From Limihaloglobus sulfuriphilus (GTDB taxonomy: Bacteria; Planctomycetota; Phycisphaerae; Sedimentisphaerales; Sedimentisphaeraceae), in assembly GCF_001999965.1 (NCBI RefSeq), contig NZ_CP019646.1, forward strand, positions 1,860,001 to 1,924,000: DNA of 64,000 nucleotides. Direction: 5' to 3'. The position numbers were made by a program, and so were the translations under genes. The notes under the pieces are model-generated. The model was not told the DNA's origin. It was given only the letters and a program-made list of their open reading frames with translations, and ran no database searches. Of the stretch, positions 16,510 through 25,700 are shown in pieces. Every line of letters begins with the position of its first letter. Within the stretch, counting starts at the first letter, position 1.

Positions 16510-18612
16510 ATGAGCAACTATATAGTTCTTGTAAAGCAGGTTCCTGATGTATCTCAGATAACCGACAATGTCTTCAACCCTGAAACCGGTACACTCATCC
16601 GAAGCAAACTCACCAACGTCATCAATGAGTTAGACACACAAGCTCTTGCATTTGCACAACTTATGAAGTCTCTATCTAATGACAAAGATTCCCGCGTAGT
16701 TGCTTTGACAATGGGGCCGCCCTCCGCCGCGGAAGTTCTGAGGTATTCTCTTGCCAGATGCTGCGATTCGGCGGTGCTGCTGACCGATAGAAAACTCGGC
16801 GGAGCCGACACCTGGGCTACTGGAAACCCGCTGGCTTTTGCTGTCAGGAAGATTGTCGCGGAAATGTTCGACGGTTCAGAAGACTACTATATACTCAGCG
16901 GTATGCAGTCGGTTGATGGCGACACCGCCCAGGTTCCTCCGCAGGTTGCCCAGGAACTCTCGCTTCCCTGCATAACTTACGCTACAGAAGCATCATACAA
17001 AGACGGGCATTTTGAAATCACACGTATTATCTCCGGCGGCAGTCAGATAGTGTCTCCAAAGGTAAAACCGGCGGTTATAACAGTCGCCAAATACGAATAT
17101 CCCCTGTTTGCCACTTTTGCCAGAACACGAAAGGCAAACAAAGTTGAGCTTATAGAGTGGGGAGCCGATGACATAAACGCAACCGGAATAGGCGTTCACG
17201 GTTCAAAAACACAGGTAACCAGGGTATTTCCGCCCGGAAAAACCAATAGAAAATGCAAAGAAATCACCGATATAAAGGAATTTGCCGAGCTAATCATTGA
17301 AAGCAGCAAAGCCGACGACGCGGCAAAAGCAGCTGACCAGCAGAGCGGAGACGGATATATACTTCCCTTAGAGAGAGAAACCCCGTTTGACCGCAGCTTT
17401 GAAAGCCTCGAAAAAGACAGCCAGACATGTGCCCAGATCGCCGAAAAACTTATGGAGGCAGGAGTTAACTCACCCGATGAAATAGACGATGAAAAAACAG
17501 AGGCCGTTGTAAAGCTCATGGAGGGCCAACTCCATGAAAACACAGTTAGAGAACTGCTCAAGGGCTTTGCAAATATGAAGCCCTATTATGACGGCGATGT
17601 TTGGGTAACCGCAGAACACGACGGGCCAAAAATACATTCATCTACGTTTGAGCTCATAGGCAAGGCACGCGAGCTGGCAGATTCACTTCACAAAAAAGTA
17701 GGCGTTGTCCTGGCCGGCAGTGATGTCGCGGAGCTGACAGACTCATTGTTCCATGCCGGAGCGGATATTGTATATCTCGCACAGGATAAACTCCTCGAAG
17801 AATTTCAGCCCTCGGCCTACCGCAAGGTCATTGCCGGTATTATCGAGCAGTACAAACCTCAGATTGTGCTCTACGCCGCCACTCCCAGAGGCAGGACACT
17901 GGCACCAATGATCGCTTACGGGCTTGACTGCGGCCTCACCGCGGACTGTACCTCGCTGGATATACGCGATGTTACCAAGAAACAGGAAAACGCAATCCTC
18001 ATGCAGACACGCCCGGCACTTGGCGGCAACATTATGGCAACGATTTACACTAAAAACTCAACATGCCAGATGGTTACTGTGCGCCCGGGTGTAATGAAAG
18101 CCCTTGAGATAGATAAAGCCCGCAAGGGTGAGCTGGTAGATTGCCCCACGAAACTCACAGAAGAAGACCTCAATTTGAACATAATCAAGACAGAACGCTC
18201 CACTGCCGGCGCGAAACTCGAATCCGAGGCAATAGTAACCGGCGGCAAAGGCCTCCAAAGCCAGGACAATTACCTGCGGCTGCTTGACGGTTTAACAGAA
18301 GCGATGCGGCACACGCTTGATATTACTGTAGAAAAAGGAGCCTCGCGTGCCGCGGTTGAACAGGGTTTCATAGACCGGGCATACCAGGTCGGCCAGACAG
18401 GCACATCTGTAGGCCCAAAAATCTATATCGCACTCGGTGTCAGCGGAGCGATTCAGCATATGATCGGCGTAGCAAACACCGAAACGATATTCGCGGTTAA
18501 CATAGACCCTGAAGCGCCAATCCTCAAACAGTGCGACTATTATATGATTGACGGCGTCGAAAAGGTGGTGCCCGAGCTGATAAAATACATTAAAGAAGCG
18601 AAACAAAACTGA
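16510..18612 (+). CDS. Fused electron transfer flavoprotein, beta-alpha (EtfB-EtfA)
   Basis: 700 residues combining both ETF subunits in one chain. Residues 1-260 are EtfB (VLVKQVPDVSQ, LTMGPPSAAEVLRYSLARCCDSAVLLTD, SGMQSVDGDTAQVPPQVA). GIGVHGSKTQV near 230 resembles the G-x-x-GSxTxV loop of NAD-using, FixA/bifurcating-type EtfB. A linker of about 100 residues follows, then EtfA (from about 355), with the FAD-binding end QVGQTGTSVGPKIYIALGVSGAIQH near 627. ETFs pass electrons from flavin dehydrogenases to other carriers. The next gene, 44 nt downstream, encodes ETF-quinone oxidoreductase, its expected partner. The beta-alpha fusion is unusual; etfB and etfA are normally separate adjacent genes. 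Confidence 0.92.
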   Translation: MSNYIVLVKQVPDVSQITDNVFNPETGTLIRSKLTNVINELDTQALAFAQLMKSLSNDKDSRVVALTMGPPSAAEVLRYSLARCCDSAVLLTDRKLGGADTWATGNPLAFAVRKIVAEMFDGSEDYYILSGMQSVDGDTAQVPPQVAQELSLPCITYATEASYKDGHFEITRIISGGSQIVSPKVKPAVITVAKYEYPLFATFARTRKANKVELIEWGADDINATGIGVHGSKTQVTRVFPPGKTNRKCKEITDIKEFAELIIESSKADDAAKAADQQSGDGYILPLERETPFDRSFESLEKDSQTCAQIAEKLMEAGVNSPDEIDDEKTEAVVKLMEGQLHENTVRELLKGFANMKPYYDGDVWVTAEHDGPKIHSSTFELIGKARELADSLHKKVGVVLAGSDVAELTDSLFHAGADIVYLAQDKLLEEFQPSAYRKVIAGIIEQYKPQIVLYAATPRGRTLAPMIAYGLDCGLTADCTSLDIRDVTKKQENAILMQTRPALGGNIMATIYTKNSTCQMVTVRPGVMKALEIDKARKGELVDCPTKLTEEDLNLNIIKTERSTAGAKLESEAIVTGGKGLQSQDNYLRLLDGLTEAMRHTLDITVEKGASRAAVEQGFIDRAYQVGQTGTSVGPKIYIALGVSGAIQHMIGVANTETIFAVNIDPEAPILKQCDYYMIDGVEKVVPELIKYIKEAKQN

Positions 18613-18656
18613 CCAAAGATTATATAAAAACAAGATTTTACCGGTTTATCTAAAAC

Positions 18657-20327
18657 ATGGAGAATATAAAAGTGAGAGATTACAACAGGGTATCGACAAT
18701 AGTTGTTGGCGGCGGTCCGGCAGGGCTTGCCGCGGCTATTACACTAAAAAAACTCAAACCCGATGCAGAGATATGCGTTGTTGACAAGGCTCATGCACCC
18801 GGCAACCACAACCTCTCGGGCGCCGCGGTTGAACCGGAAATACTGGAGGAGTTTCTGGATATGGCAATGCCGCAATGGAGGGAAGATGAAAACATCCAGA
18901 ATGTCCTGCAGCGGCGAATTGACAAAGACCTGATTTGTTTCTTTATGAATGAAAAATGCAAAATCAGCATGTCTTTGCCGCTGAAAATTGCCAAGATGCT
19001 AAAACTCGGCCTCGGCTCAATGATGCACAAAGATGATTACATGATATCTATAAGCAAACTGACCGAACTTATGAGCAAAATTGCTTGTGAGGCGGGCATT
19101 GAGGTTATACATGGGTTTTCAATCAGAGACATAATCTACAAAGACGGCAAGGCCGCCGGCATAGTCATCGGCGAACAGGGACTTAGCCGCGAAGGCGAAA
19201 AACAGCCTAACTACCTGCCCCCTGAAGAAATATACGCAGACACAATCATTCTCGCCGAAGGCTGCGACGGATTGCTGACAGAGACTTTTGTAGAAAAAGC
19301 CGGACTCACCAGAGAAGCTCAACAGCTCTATTCCGTTGGAGTGAAAGAAGTTATCCGTGTAAGTGACGATCAATACCAGGCATTCGGCAGCGGCTCATGC
19401 GTGCACGCGATGGGATATCCGATATTTTCCATCTTTAAAGGCCCGCGTATCTTCGGCGGCGGCATGATGTATGCAATGGATAAAAACCATATAGCGGTCG
19501 GCATGATTACTGCCCTGGACTGGAAAGACTGCAATTTCAACCCGCAGGATGCGCTTACACACTTCAAAAACATCCCATTTGTCCATCAATATATATCTGA
19601 CGGTGTCGTAGCAGAAGCAGGAGCAAAGATGATACCCGAAGGCGGCTGGCTGGCAGTGCCGCGAGACCTGGAAACCGGCAGCATCGGCAAGGCAAATGTC
19701 ATACTGATTGGAGACAGTGCAGGCTTTGTTAATATGCAGAAGATTAAGGGGATTCATAACGCCGTAAAATCCGGAATGCTGGCGGGAAAGGCAATAGCGG
19801 CCAAAATCAATGAACCCACTGCCGCAGCAGTTGAATATACAAAACTTGTTGAGCAGAGCAGTATTGCAAAAGAGATGAAAACAGCTCAAAACTACCGCCA
19901 GACAATCGCAAAATTCGGAATGATTCTGGGACTGCCGCTGTCAGTCATCGGGAATATTCTGCCCAAATGGAAAATTGAGCCGGATTATAAAACTATGAAA
20001 GAAACAAAGTACCGGCTCAAACATTACAAGGAATTTGACAAAGACACTTTCACAGCTTTGGCCTGCACACAGCACAGGGAAGAAGAGCCCTGCCATCTGC
20101 AAATTAGAGATCCAGGAATATGTATGGAACAGTGCGATCCAAAATTTGGTTCTCCCTGCATAACATTTTGCCCGGCCGGCGTTTATGAAACAATATCAGG
20201 ACAGACAAAACCGGCTAACCCATCAAACTGCCTTCACTGTAAAACGTGCCAGCGTAAATGCCCCTATGACAATATACGCTGGGTCACACCCGAAGGCGGA
20301 GGCGGGCCAAGATATACAAATATGTAA
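18657..20327 (+). CDS. Electron transfer flavoprotein-quinone oxidoreductase (ETF-QO/FixC-FixX type)
   Basis: 556 residues. An FAD-binding Rossmann motif (VVGGGPAGLAAAI) starts near residue 16; HNLSGAAVEP and the middle region match ETF-QO/FixC; AEGCDGLLTE and LIGDSAGFVNMQKIKGIHNA are FAD-contacting blocks. The C-terminal ferredoxin part has TFCPAGVY and CLHCKTCQRKCP followed by PEGGGGPRY, supplying the Cys ligands of one [4Fe-4S] cluster plus extra cysteines, as in a FixX fusion. It oxidises reduced ETF and passes electrons to the membrane quinone pool. It is co-transcribed with the fused ETF upstream. Confidence 0.92.
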   Translation: MENIKVRDYNRVSTIVVGGGPAGLAAAITLKKLKPDAEICVVDKAHAPGNHNLSGAAVEPEILEEFLDMAMPQWREDENIQNVLQRRIDKDLICFFMNEKCKISMSLPLKIAKMLKLGLGSMMHKDDYMISISKLTELMSKIACEAGIEVIHGFSIRDIIYKDGKAAGIVIGEQGLSREGEKQPNYLPPEEIYADTIILAEGCDGLLTETFVEKAGLTREAQQLYSVGVKEVIRVSDDQYQAFGSGSCVHAMGYPIFSIFKGPRIFGGGMMYAMDKNHIAVGMITALDWKDCNFNPQDALTHFKNIPFVHQYISDGVVAEAGAKMIPEGGWLAVPRDLETGSIGKANVILIGDSAGFVNMQKIKGIHNAVKSGMLAGKAIAAKINEPTAAAVEYTKLVEQSSIAKEMKTAQNYRQTIAKFGMILGLPLSVIGNILPKWKIEPDYKTMKETKYRLKHYKEFDKDTFTALACTQHREEEPCHLQIRDPGICMEQCDPKFGSPCITFCPAGVYETISGQTKPANPSNCLHCKTCQRKCPYDNIRWVTPEGGGGPRYTNM

Positions 20328-20457
20328 CGATGTTTTTTTGAGGTTATAAAAAAAAGAAGAAAAACAAATTGCTATTTAAAGAAAATTATGTAAAATCCCG
20401 ATAGTTAAATAAGTTAATTAATTTAACTCGCCATCATTATTTGGTTACGGTTTTGCT

Positions 20458-20492
20458 GCCGGGAGGAGTGTTCCCCTTACGCTCCTCTCGGC
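20458..20492 (+). other. Strong hairpin of unknown role in the intergenic region after the ETF-QO gene
   Basis: GCCGGGAGGAG (20458-20468) pairs with CTCCTCTCGGC (20482-20492) over 11 bp with one G-U pair around a 13-nt loop. No T-run follows directly (TCTTCGAATCTCCTTTT), so it is a weak terminator candidate or an RNA processing/stability element. The rest of the 340-bp gap 20328-20667 holds AT-rich DNA and the terminator at 20594-20637. Confidence 0.4.
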
Positions 20493-20593
20493 GGTCTTCG
20501 AATCTCCTTTTATTTCCTCGAAAGCAACTAATCTCGTTATTTGCTGCCTGTACAAATCCAGTACGTAATCTACCCTTCACAGTTCTATAATAC

Positions 20594-20637
20594 TCCAAAA
20601 AAAATATCGGCACAGCTCTGTGAACTGCGCCGATATT
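20594..20637 (-). terminator. Intrinsic terminator of the large minus-strand MoxR/VWA operon
   Basis: Arms AATATCGGCACAG (20603-20615) and CTGCGCCGATATT (20625-20637) form a 13-bp stem with one mismatch. On the minus strand it is followed by a run of T (the A-tract at 20597-20604). It lies 30 nt after the stop of the last gene of the operon. Confidence 0.85.
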
Positions 20638-20667
20638 GTAAGTTTATCGTAATTTAACCTAAGACTG

Positions 20668-21849
20668 CTATTCCAGCATCAACGGGTCATAACCCTCTAT
20701 CTGAAATGGCGATACACGCCACCGCTCGTCTATCGGGTCATAGTATGCCTCTGTTACAGCTTCATAGATCATTGTCTCGTCTGCTTTTTCAGTGTCATAA
20801 TGTATCTTAACCCTGGCGGTATCGGGGTGAGGCCAGGCTTCTACCTTGAAATAACCCGGAAGCTCATAGATATCATCTCTTTCGAGGAAAAAGACAAACA
20901 GCATTGCGCTGCCGTTACAATTAACTCCCGTAACGTTCATCTCTAATGTTTCAAGCTCGCCATGCCCCTGGGGGTCATCGTGAACGTGAATATATGATGG
21001 TATATCAAAGAAATTAACAGCCAACACTGCACCGGCGAACAAAGCTATCATAACTATAACAGCTACAATTCTGGGGCGAGGAATGGTTCTTATGAAATTG
21101 AGCTTCAAAGCGCCTTTGTCTTTAACCGGACATCCTTCGATGCAGTCGCCGCAGCTCATGCAGGAGGCATCATTAACGGTTTTGACGTTTGCAACATCAA
21201 TTTCCATTGGACATATCTTTGAACATTTGCCGCAGTCTATGCAGACATCTGTATCACGTTTAATTTTGCTGAATCCAAAACGTGAAATGGGGTTCATTAC
21301 AGCGGCAAGCGGGCAAAACCACCTGCAAAAAGGCATCATTATAAACAAAGAAACCAGAATAATCAGCCCCAGAACAATATAGGCAAAGAATGTGATGTCC
21401 TCGCCGTGCCTGCTGATAAGTGCATAACACGGATCTGCCGTCCGGAAATACAGCTCAGAGTGAGTCCATGTTACATAGAGAATCACTGCCAGAACTACAT
21501 ACTTGAGCAGCCGCAAAACACGGTCAACCTTGCCGGTTACATGGATCTGTTTTATGCCGATCTTGGCAGCGCCCTTGCGAAGTAAAGTCGATATCGCTCC
21601 GATCGGGCAGGCATAGCCGCAAAAAACACGCCGCAGAAGCAGAGTCAGCAAAAGCACGGATATGAGTATGTAAATGTTGGAAACCGCCAGCGAGCATACC
21701 ATTTTACCGGTTTTTGCGTATGTATAAATAGTCTCTACTCCGCCAAACGGACACCAGGCCTCTGCGTGCTCGCGGAATATAAACACGGCCGCAAGTACAA
21801 AAGCCAGAAAAAGGCTTTGTACTATCAGCCGAAAATTAGTTTTTTTCAT
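20668..21849 (-). CDS. Membrane polyferredoxin (NapH/CcoG/NosR-like) with HMA-like C-terminal domain
   Basis: 393 residues with four or five transmembrane helices in the first 180 and another near 262-282. Cys-Pro motifs in the membrane part (WCPFGG, CGYACPIGA, CRWFCPLA) match the 4Fe-4S_5 region of NapH/CcoG-type proteins. Two ferredoxin clusters follow: CIDCGKCSKICP and CMSCGDCIEGCP. After the last helix, about 110 residues resemble a ferredoxin-like HMA fold (VTGVNCNGSAMLFVFFL, VKIHYDTEKADETMIYEAV), with a single Cys where metal-binding HMA domains have CxxC. It would move electrons between the quinone pool or cytoplasm and a periplasmic target. Last gene of the operon, 18 nt after the Cys-tailed TPR protein, its probable partner. 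Confidence 0.85.
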   Translation of the reverse strand: MKKTNFRLIVQSLFLAFVLAAVFIFREHAEAWCPFGGVETIYTYAKTGKMVCSLAVSNIYILISVLLLTLLLRRVFCGYACPIGAISTLLRKGAAKIGIKQIHVTGKVDRVLRLLKYVVLAVILYVTWTHSELYFRTADPCYALISRHGEDITFFAYIVLGLIILVSLFIMMPFCRWFCPLAAVMNPISRFGFSKIKRDTDVCIDCGKCSKICPMEIDVANVKTVNDASCMSCGDCIEGCPVKDKGALKLNFIRTIPRPRIVAVIVMIALFAGAVLAVNFFDIPSYIHVHDDPQGHGELETLEMNVTGVNCNGSAMLFVFFLERDDIYELPGYFKVEAWPHPDTARVKIHYDTEKADETMIYEAVTEAYYDPIDERWRVSPFQIEGYDPLMLE

Positions 21850-21867
21850 TCTAAAAAGCCCCTTTTA

Positions 21868-22701
21868 TTAAGAACCGCAACTACTGCTAAGACGGCACGA
21901 TCCGCAGTCACCGCCCCCGCTGCATGAAGATTCAGAAATCTTGGACTCGGTATTCAATACAGCAGTAAACTCCTCTGAATCCGTAACTTGAGCAAATTCT
22001 GGAGCGGATTTAACAGTTAAGCGGAAATTCTCGATCGCGCTTGGCGGAACACCTTCGAGTGTCTTCTTGAGATACTCATAGGCGTGCTCTTTGTCTCCAA
22101 TAACCATGTTTGCACGTGATGCGTAATATTTCATGCCGTTAGGAGCATCATCTGCGATTTTGATATCTTTCAAAATTGCCGCGGCCGCGTCTTTCTCGCC
22201 GCTGCTGCCAAGAGCCATAGCCCTGTAAAGTTTGGCTTCGTTATCAACCTTCTCCTCTGCCAGCTTGTCCAACTCCGCGAGAGCCTCTTTGTTTTTGCCG
22301 GCGGCGACCATGCTTTCAACAAGCATCAGACGGTTCTCATCGGTGGATTCTTTCGCGAAAAGCTCTTTATCAAGCTCGTAAGCCTGATCCCAAAGTCTGT
22401 ATGAATAATAGAAATTCCTAAGACCGGCAGCGTACTGTTTCCATTTTGCCAGATTCGCCTCGGTCTCCATGACATTGCGGGTCTTGATAATCCTGCGTAC
22501 AAGTGAGTACATTTCGCGGTATTTTGTCTGTTCGCGGTCGAGCTTGGCAGCAGAGGCAAAAGACTTCATCGCACCGTCAAAATCGCCCTGCTTCATCTGC
22601 TCTGTTCCCTGGGCATAATTATCCTCAGCTTCACCGCCGTAAACAAGACCGGCAGTTAAAAATCCCAATGACAACAGCAGAAACATAGTTCTCATTTTCA
22701 T
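21868..22701 (-). CDS. Secreted TPR protein with cysteine-rich C-terminal tail
   Basis: 277 residues. A signal peptide (MKMRTMFLLLSLGFLTAGLVYGGEA) is followed by TPR-like helical pairs (YAQGTEQMKQGDFDGAMKSF; EALAELDKLAEEKVDNEAKL; AYEYLKKTLEGV). The last 20 residues hold five cysteines among Ser and Gly (CSGGGDCGSC and a final SCGS). The rest of the protein has no Cys, so the tail is a dedicated module, perhaps for metal binding or thiol exchange. Family not recognised beyond the repeats. Neighbours are a 2662-residue VWA-TPR protein (24 nt upstream) and a membrane polyferredoxin (18 nt downstream), which suggests a periplasmic redox or metal role; this is inference. Confidence 0.75.
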   Translation of the reverse strand: MKMRTMFLLLSLGFLTAGLVYGGEAEDNYAQGTEQMKQGDFDGAMKSFASAAKLDREQTKYREMYSLVRRIIKTRNVMETEANLAKWKQYAAGLRNFYYSYRLWDQAYELDKELFAKESTDENRLMLVESMVAAGKNKEALAELDKLAEEKVDNEAKLYRAMALGSSGEKDAAAAILKDIKIADDAPNGMKYYASRANMVIGDKEHAYEYLKKTLEGVPPSAIENFRLTVKSAPEFAQVTDSEEFTAVLNTESKISESSCSGGGDCGSCRLSSSCGS

Positions 22702-22725
22702 AGCAAATTCCTCGTTTTAAATCTA

Positions 22726-25700
22726 TCAATTATTATTCATTCGCTCCAGCGGAAGTATCCCTTCCTCTGAAAGCCTGCTATACAAATTCTGATATTTCTC
22801 TTTATCGCCTGCCAGTTCATAGCAGTCAAGCAACCACAAACTTTCAAGCGACAATTCGTTAACACACTCAAGTGCGGCATTTACAAGCTCTTCGAATTTT
22901 TCTTTAAAACCCGTAGTAAAAGCCTTGCGCGCTAACAGACAATAATCCTGAACGCATACTCTATCGTTACGTATGCCTTTTTGTCTGTGTTCATCAATTA
23001 AACCGGAAATATACTCAAGATAGGAAATAAATTCAGGATTTTCCTGCGGACTGCACAACATTTGTGAACAATCAAAAGGATAAACCGAGTAATTCCTATA
23101 GGTATTCATCTCCATCGCCTCTTGGGCATAAACCTTGAAATCTTCAAATCTAACCAAAATACAAGCCGCTCTGGCCTTTACAGATGGCAATCGGGATGCC
23201 GCCGGGGACTCAAACAGCTCGTCAACCGAACTGAGCCAGAATTCTTTAGAGCTATTGCTCTTTATAAAATCAAGCCTGGCAAAAATATCCTTTTCCGAAT
23301 CAGAGAAAAACGGTGAAGGCTTGATATAGTCGCAAACCCTTGCGGCATAATCATTTCTGGAGTTTTCAGGCAAAGAATCAAGCCAGTTTTGAATTGTCTC
23401 AAAATTTTTCTCTGCCGTATAGCTCGTTTCGAGATCCGCCGCAGCCAGTAATGCTGAAAGCCGATAAACTCTTTTCTGGTCATCGTTTCTGCCAATTAAG
23501 CCGGCTAATTCCGCCAACGCCGCAAGCATTTCATGTTCAGGCTCTTCAATCCTGGCTGCCAACACATCAAAAGCCCCCGGATAGACTGCCGCGACTTCTT
23601 CCGGAGCTGTTCTTACAAGCTGCTCCAGTACCAGAACGTTTTTTCTGTTCATTTCATCAGCGTTTTGCGGCAGCGATCTAAGCCACTGACTGCTTGCGGA
23701 TTTGTTGATAAGCGCCATAGCGTATCCGCCGGCAGCATTTGAAATATCTCTTCTCAGCGGCTCAGCAGAAAGCAGAACCTGCCTGTATTCTTCCAAAGCG
23801 AAATCTTCATTTGCAAAGACATCATAGAGACCCGGGCGAATACGGCTGCGGGACTGATCGTATCCTTTCATGCCGCCCGTTGTGTTATCCACCAGCCACC
23901 TGGGAGAAAAAAAAGTCTGATCGACACGCGAATCAGTCACAAACTTACGAAATGCCATTGTCAGCTTTTTCTCGTCCCCCATCTGATGGTATATTCGCAT
24001 ATAATTCAGGTGTGAAAGAACAGTCTGGTCTTCCCGGGCAGGTATAAGCGCCTTTTCGGGCTGACCGGTCTCGCAGTAAAGGTTTACAAGCGTCCTCCAC
24101 TCATAAGAAGAGCTCAAACCTGATGAGACCAGCGAGCCGCTCAAAATTTCTGCAAGCCGGCGTTTGCGGCCGGCAACACTGTAAAGGTCTATCAGATTTC
24201 TGGTTATGACCCGGTTAGAAGGATCAAGCTCAAAGGCTTTTTTATTCATCTGACGGGCCTGCTCACTTCTGCCCGCTCTGAAATTCAATTCTGCCGCTAT
24301 ATACAGTCCCGCCGGTGTAACACCGAAAATATCCATCATATCAGTTACATCCATGATGATTGAATCCAGGTCATCAGGACTCAACGCATAAGCGATGTCT
24401 TCTACCATGGCAGAAAAATTGTGATCTATTTTCTTAGTATTAGCAAGCAAATCGATTGTAAGAGAAGCCAGATTCGCCGCCTGTGCATTATCTTCGGCTG
24501 TACCGGCAGCTACCACCGCCGCGGTCATTGCAGCGGGATTATCCGTTGTCTTGGCAAGTAAAACACCCGCCAGCTTAACACCGAGCTGCGGCTGATCTGG
24601 ATTTTTATTCCATGAGTACCGGCGAACACTGATATAACTTTTGCAGTCAGACTCACTGGCGTATTGGCGGTAAGTATCGACTATCGCGTTTGTAAAATCT
24701 TCTGAAAGATCGTATTTCAGGCTCGCGGCCAGCTGAAGGATAAACGCAACCCTTGTATGTTCTCTTTTCGCGGAGATAGCAGTGTTAAAAATCCTTATCC
24801 TCTGCTCAGCTGATTTGTTTTCCAAGGACTTGAGCAGAACTTCAAACCCTGTATCCGAAGACCCTGCCAGCTCCAATGCCTGCTCAAAAGTAATTTCTTC
24901 ATCAAACTCTGTTCCGGCCAGCTTTGCCGTAAATTCGTCCCAACCGGCGGCATCGCCTTTTATCAGGGTTATCTTCCCGATAAGCCTGTTCCTGCCGTCT
25001 TCACTTAACAGAGGCCAGGCCGAATTTATCAGCGGCACAAAATCATCTGCGGAGAACCCTTCAGATTTAGATTTCTGATCTACCCAGCTGTTAAAGAACT
25101 TATCGGTGAGCTCTTCATCGTTGAAATACATGAGCATTGCAATACACGCCGCTCTGTGTTTATTGTCTTTGAAGGGAAAATTATCCATCGAACGAAGAAC
25201 CTGCATCGCCTTTTCTTCGCGGCCGTTTAGAATCAGCCTCAAAGCAAGGTTTGCTATCTGAACAGGCTCACTTTCTGCCGCGATTAGTTCATCCGGATCC
25301 AGTTCCTGTGCGGCGCTGTCAAACCAGGTTGATAAAAGAGTTTTATCAATCAGACTGATCGAATCGCTGCCTTTGAATTTCTCCAGGAAAAAGTGGCAAC
25401 TCTGTATCAGTCCTGTTTCAACACGGGAAGTTATAATCTTATCTTCGAAAAACTCATCATCTTTAAAAATTTCAGAGAGCCTAACCGCGTATTCATCGGC
25501 CAGCTCTGTCTTGGCCTGTGACAATGCGACACGGTCAAACTGCTTCCATATATTATACAGTCTGGGATATGCCGTGATCTGCTTATCACCGCCGTTTTTG
25601 ATTAGCTTTTCTACCTCGAGAATCTCACTCTCCAGCCGTGAAGTTACTGAATCCAGCAGATTTCTCTTCTGTTGATCTGTCCGTGAAACAGATATAAGGG

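Noticed and set aside
20401-20520. Possible tRNA or riboswitch in the intergenic region
   Set aside because: Only one strong hairpin; no cloverleaf, no T-loop sequence, and the downstream gene is convergent rather than downstream of a leader.
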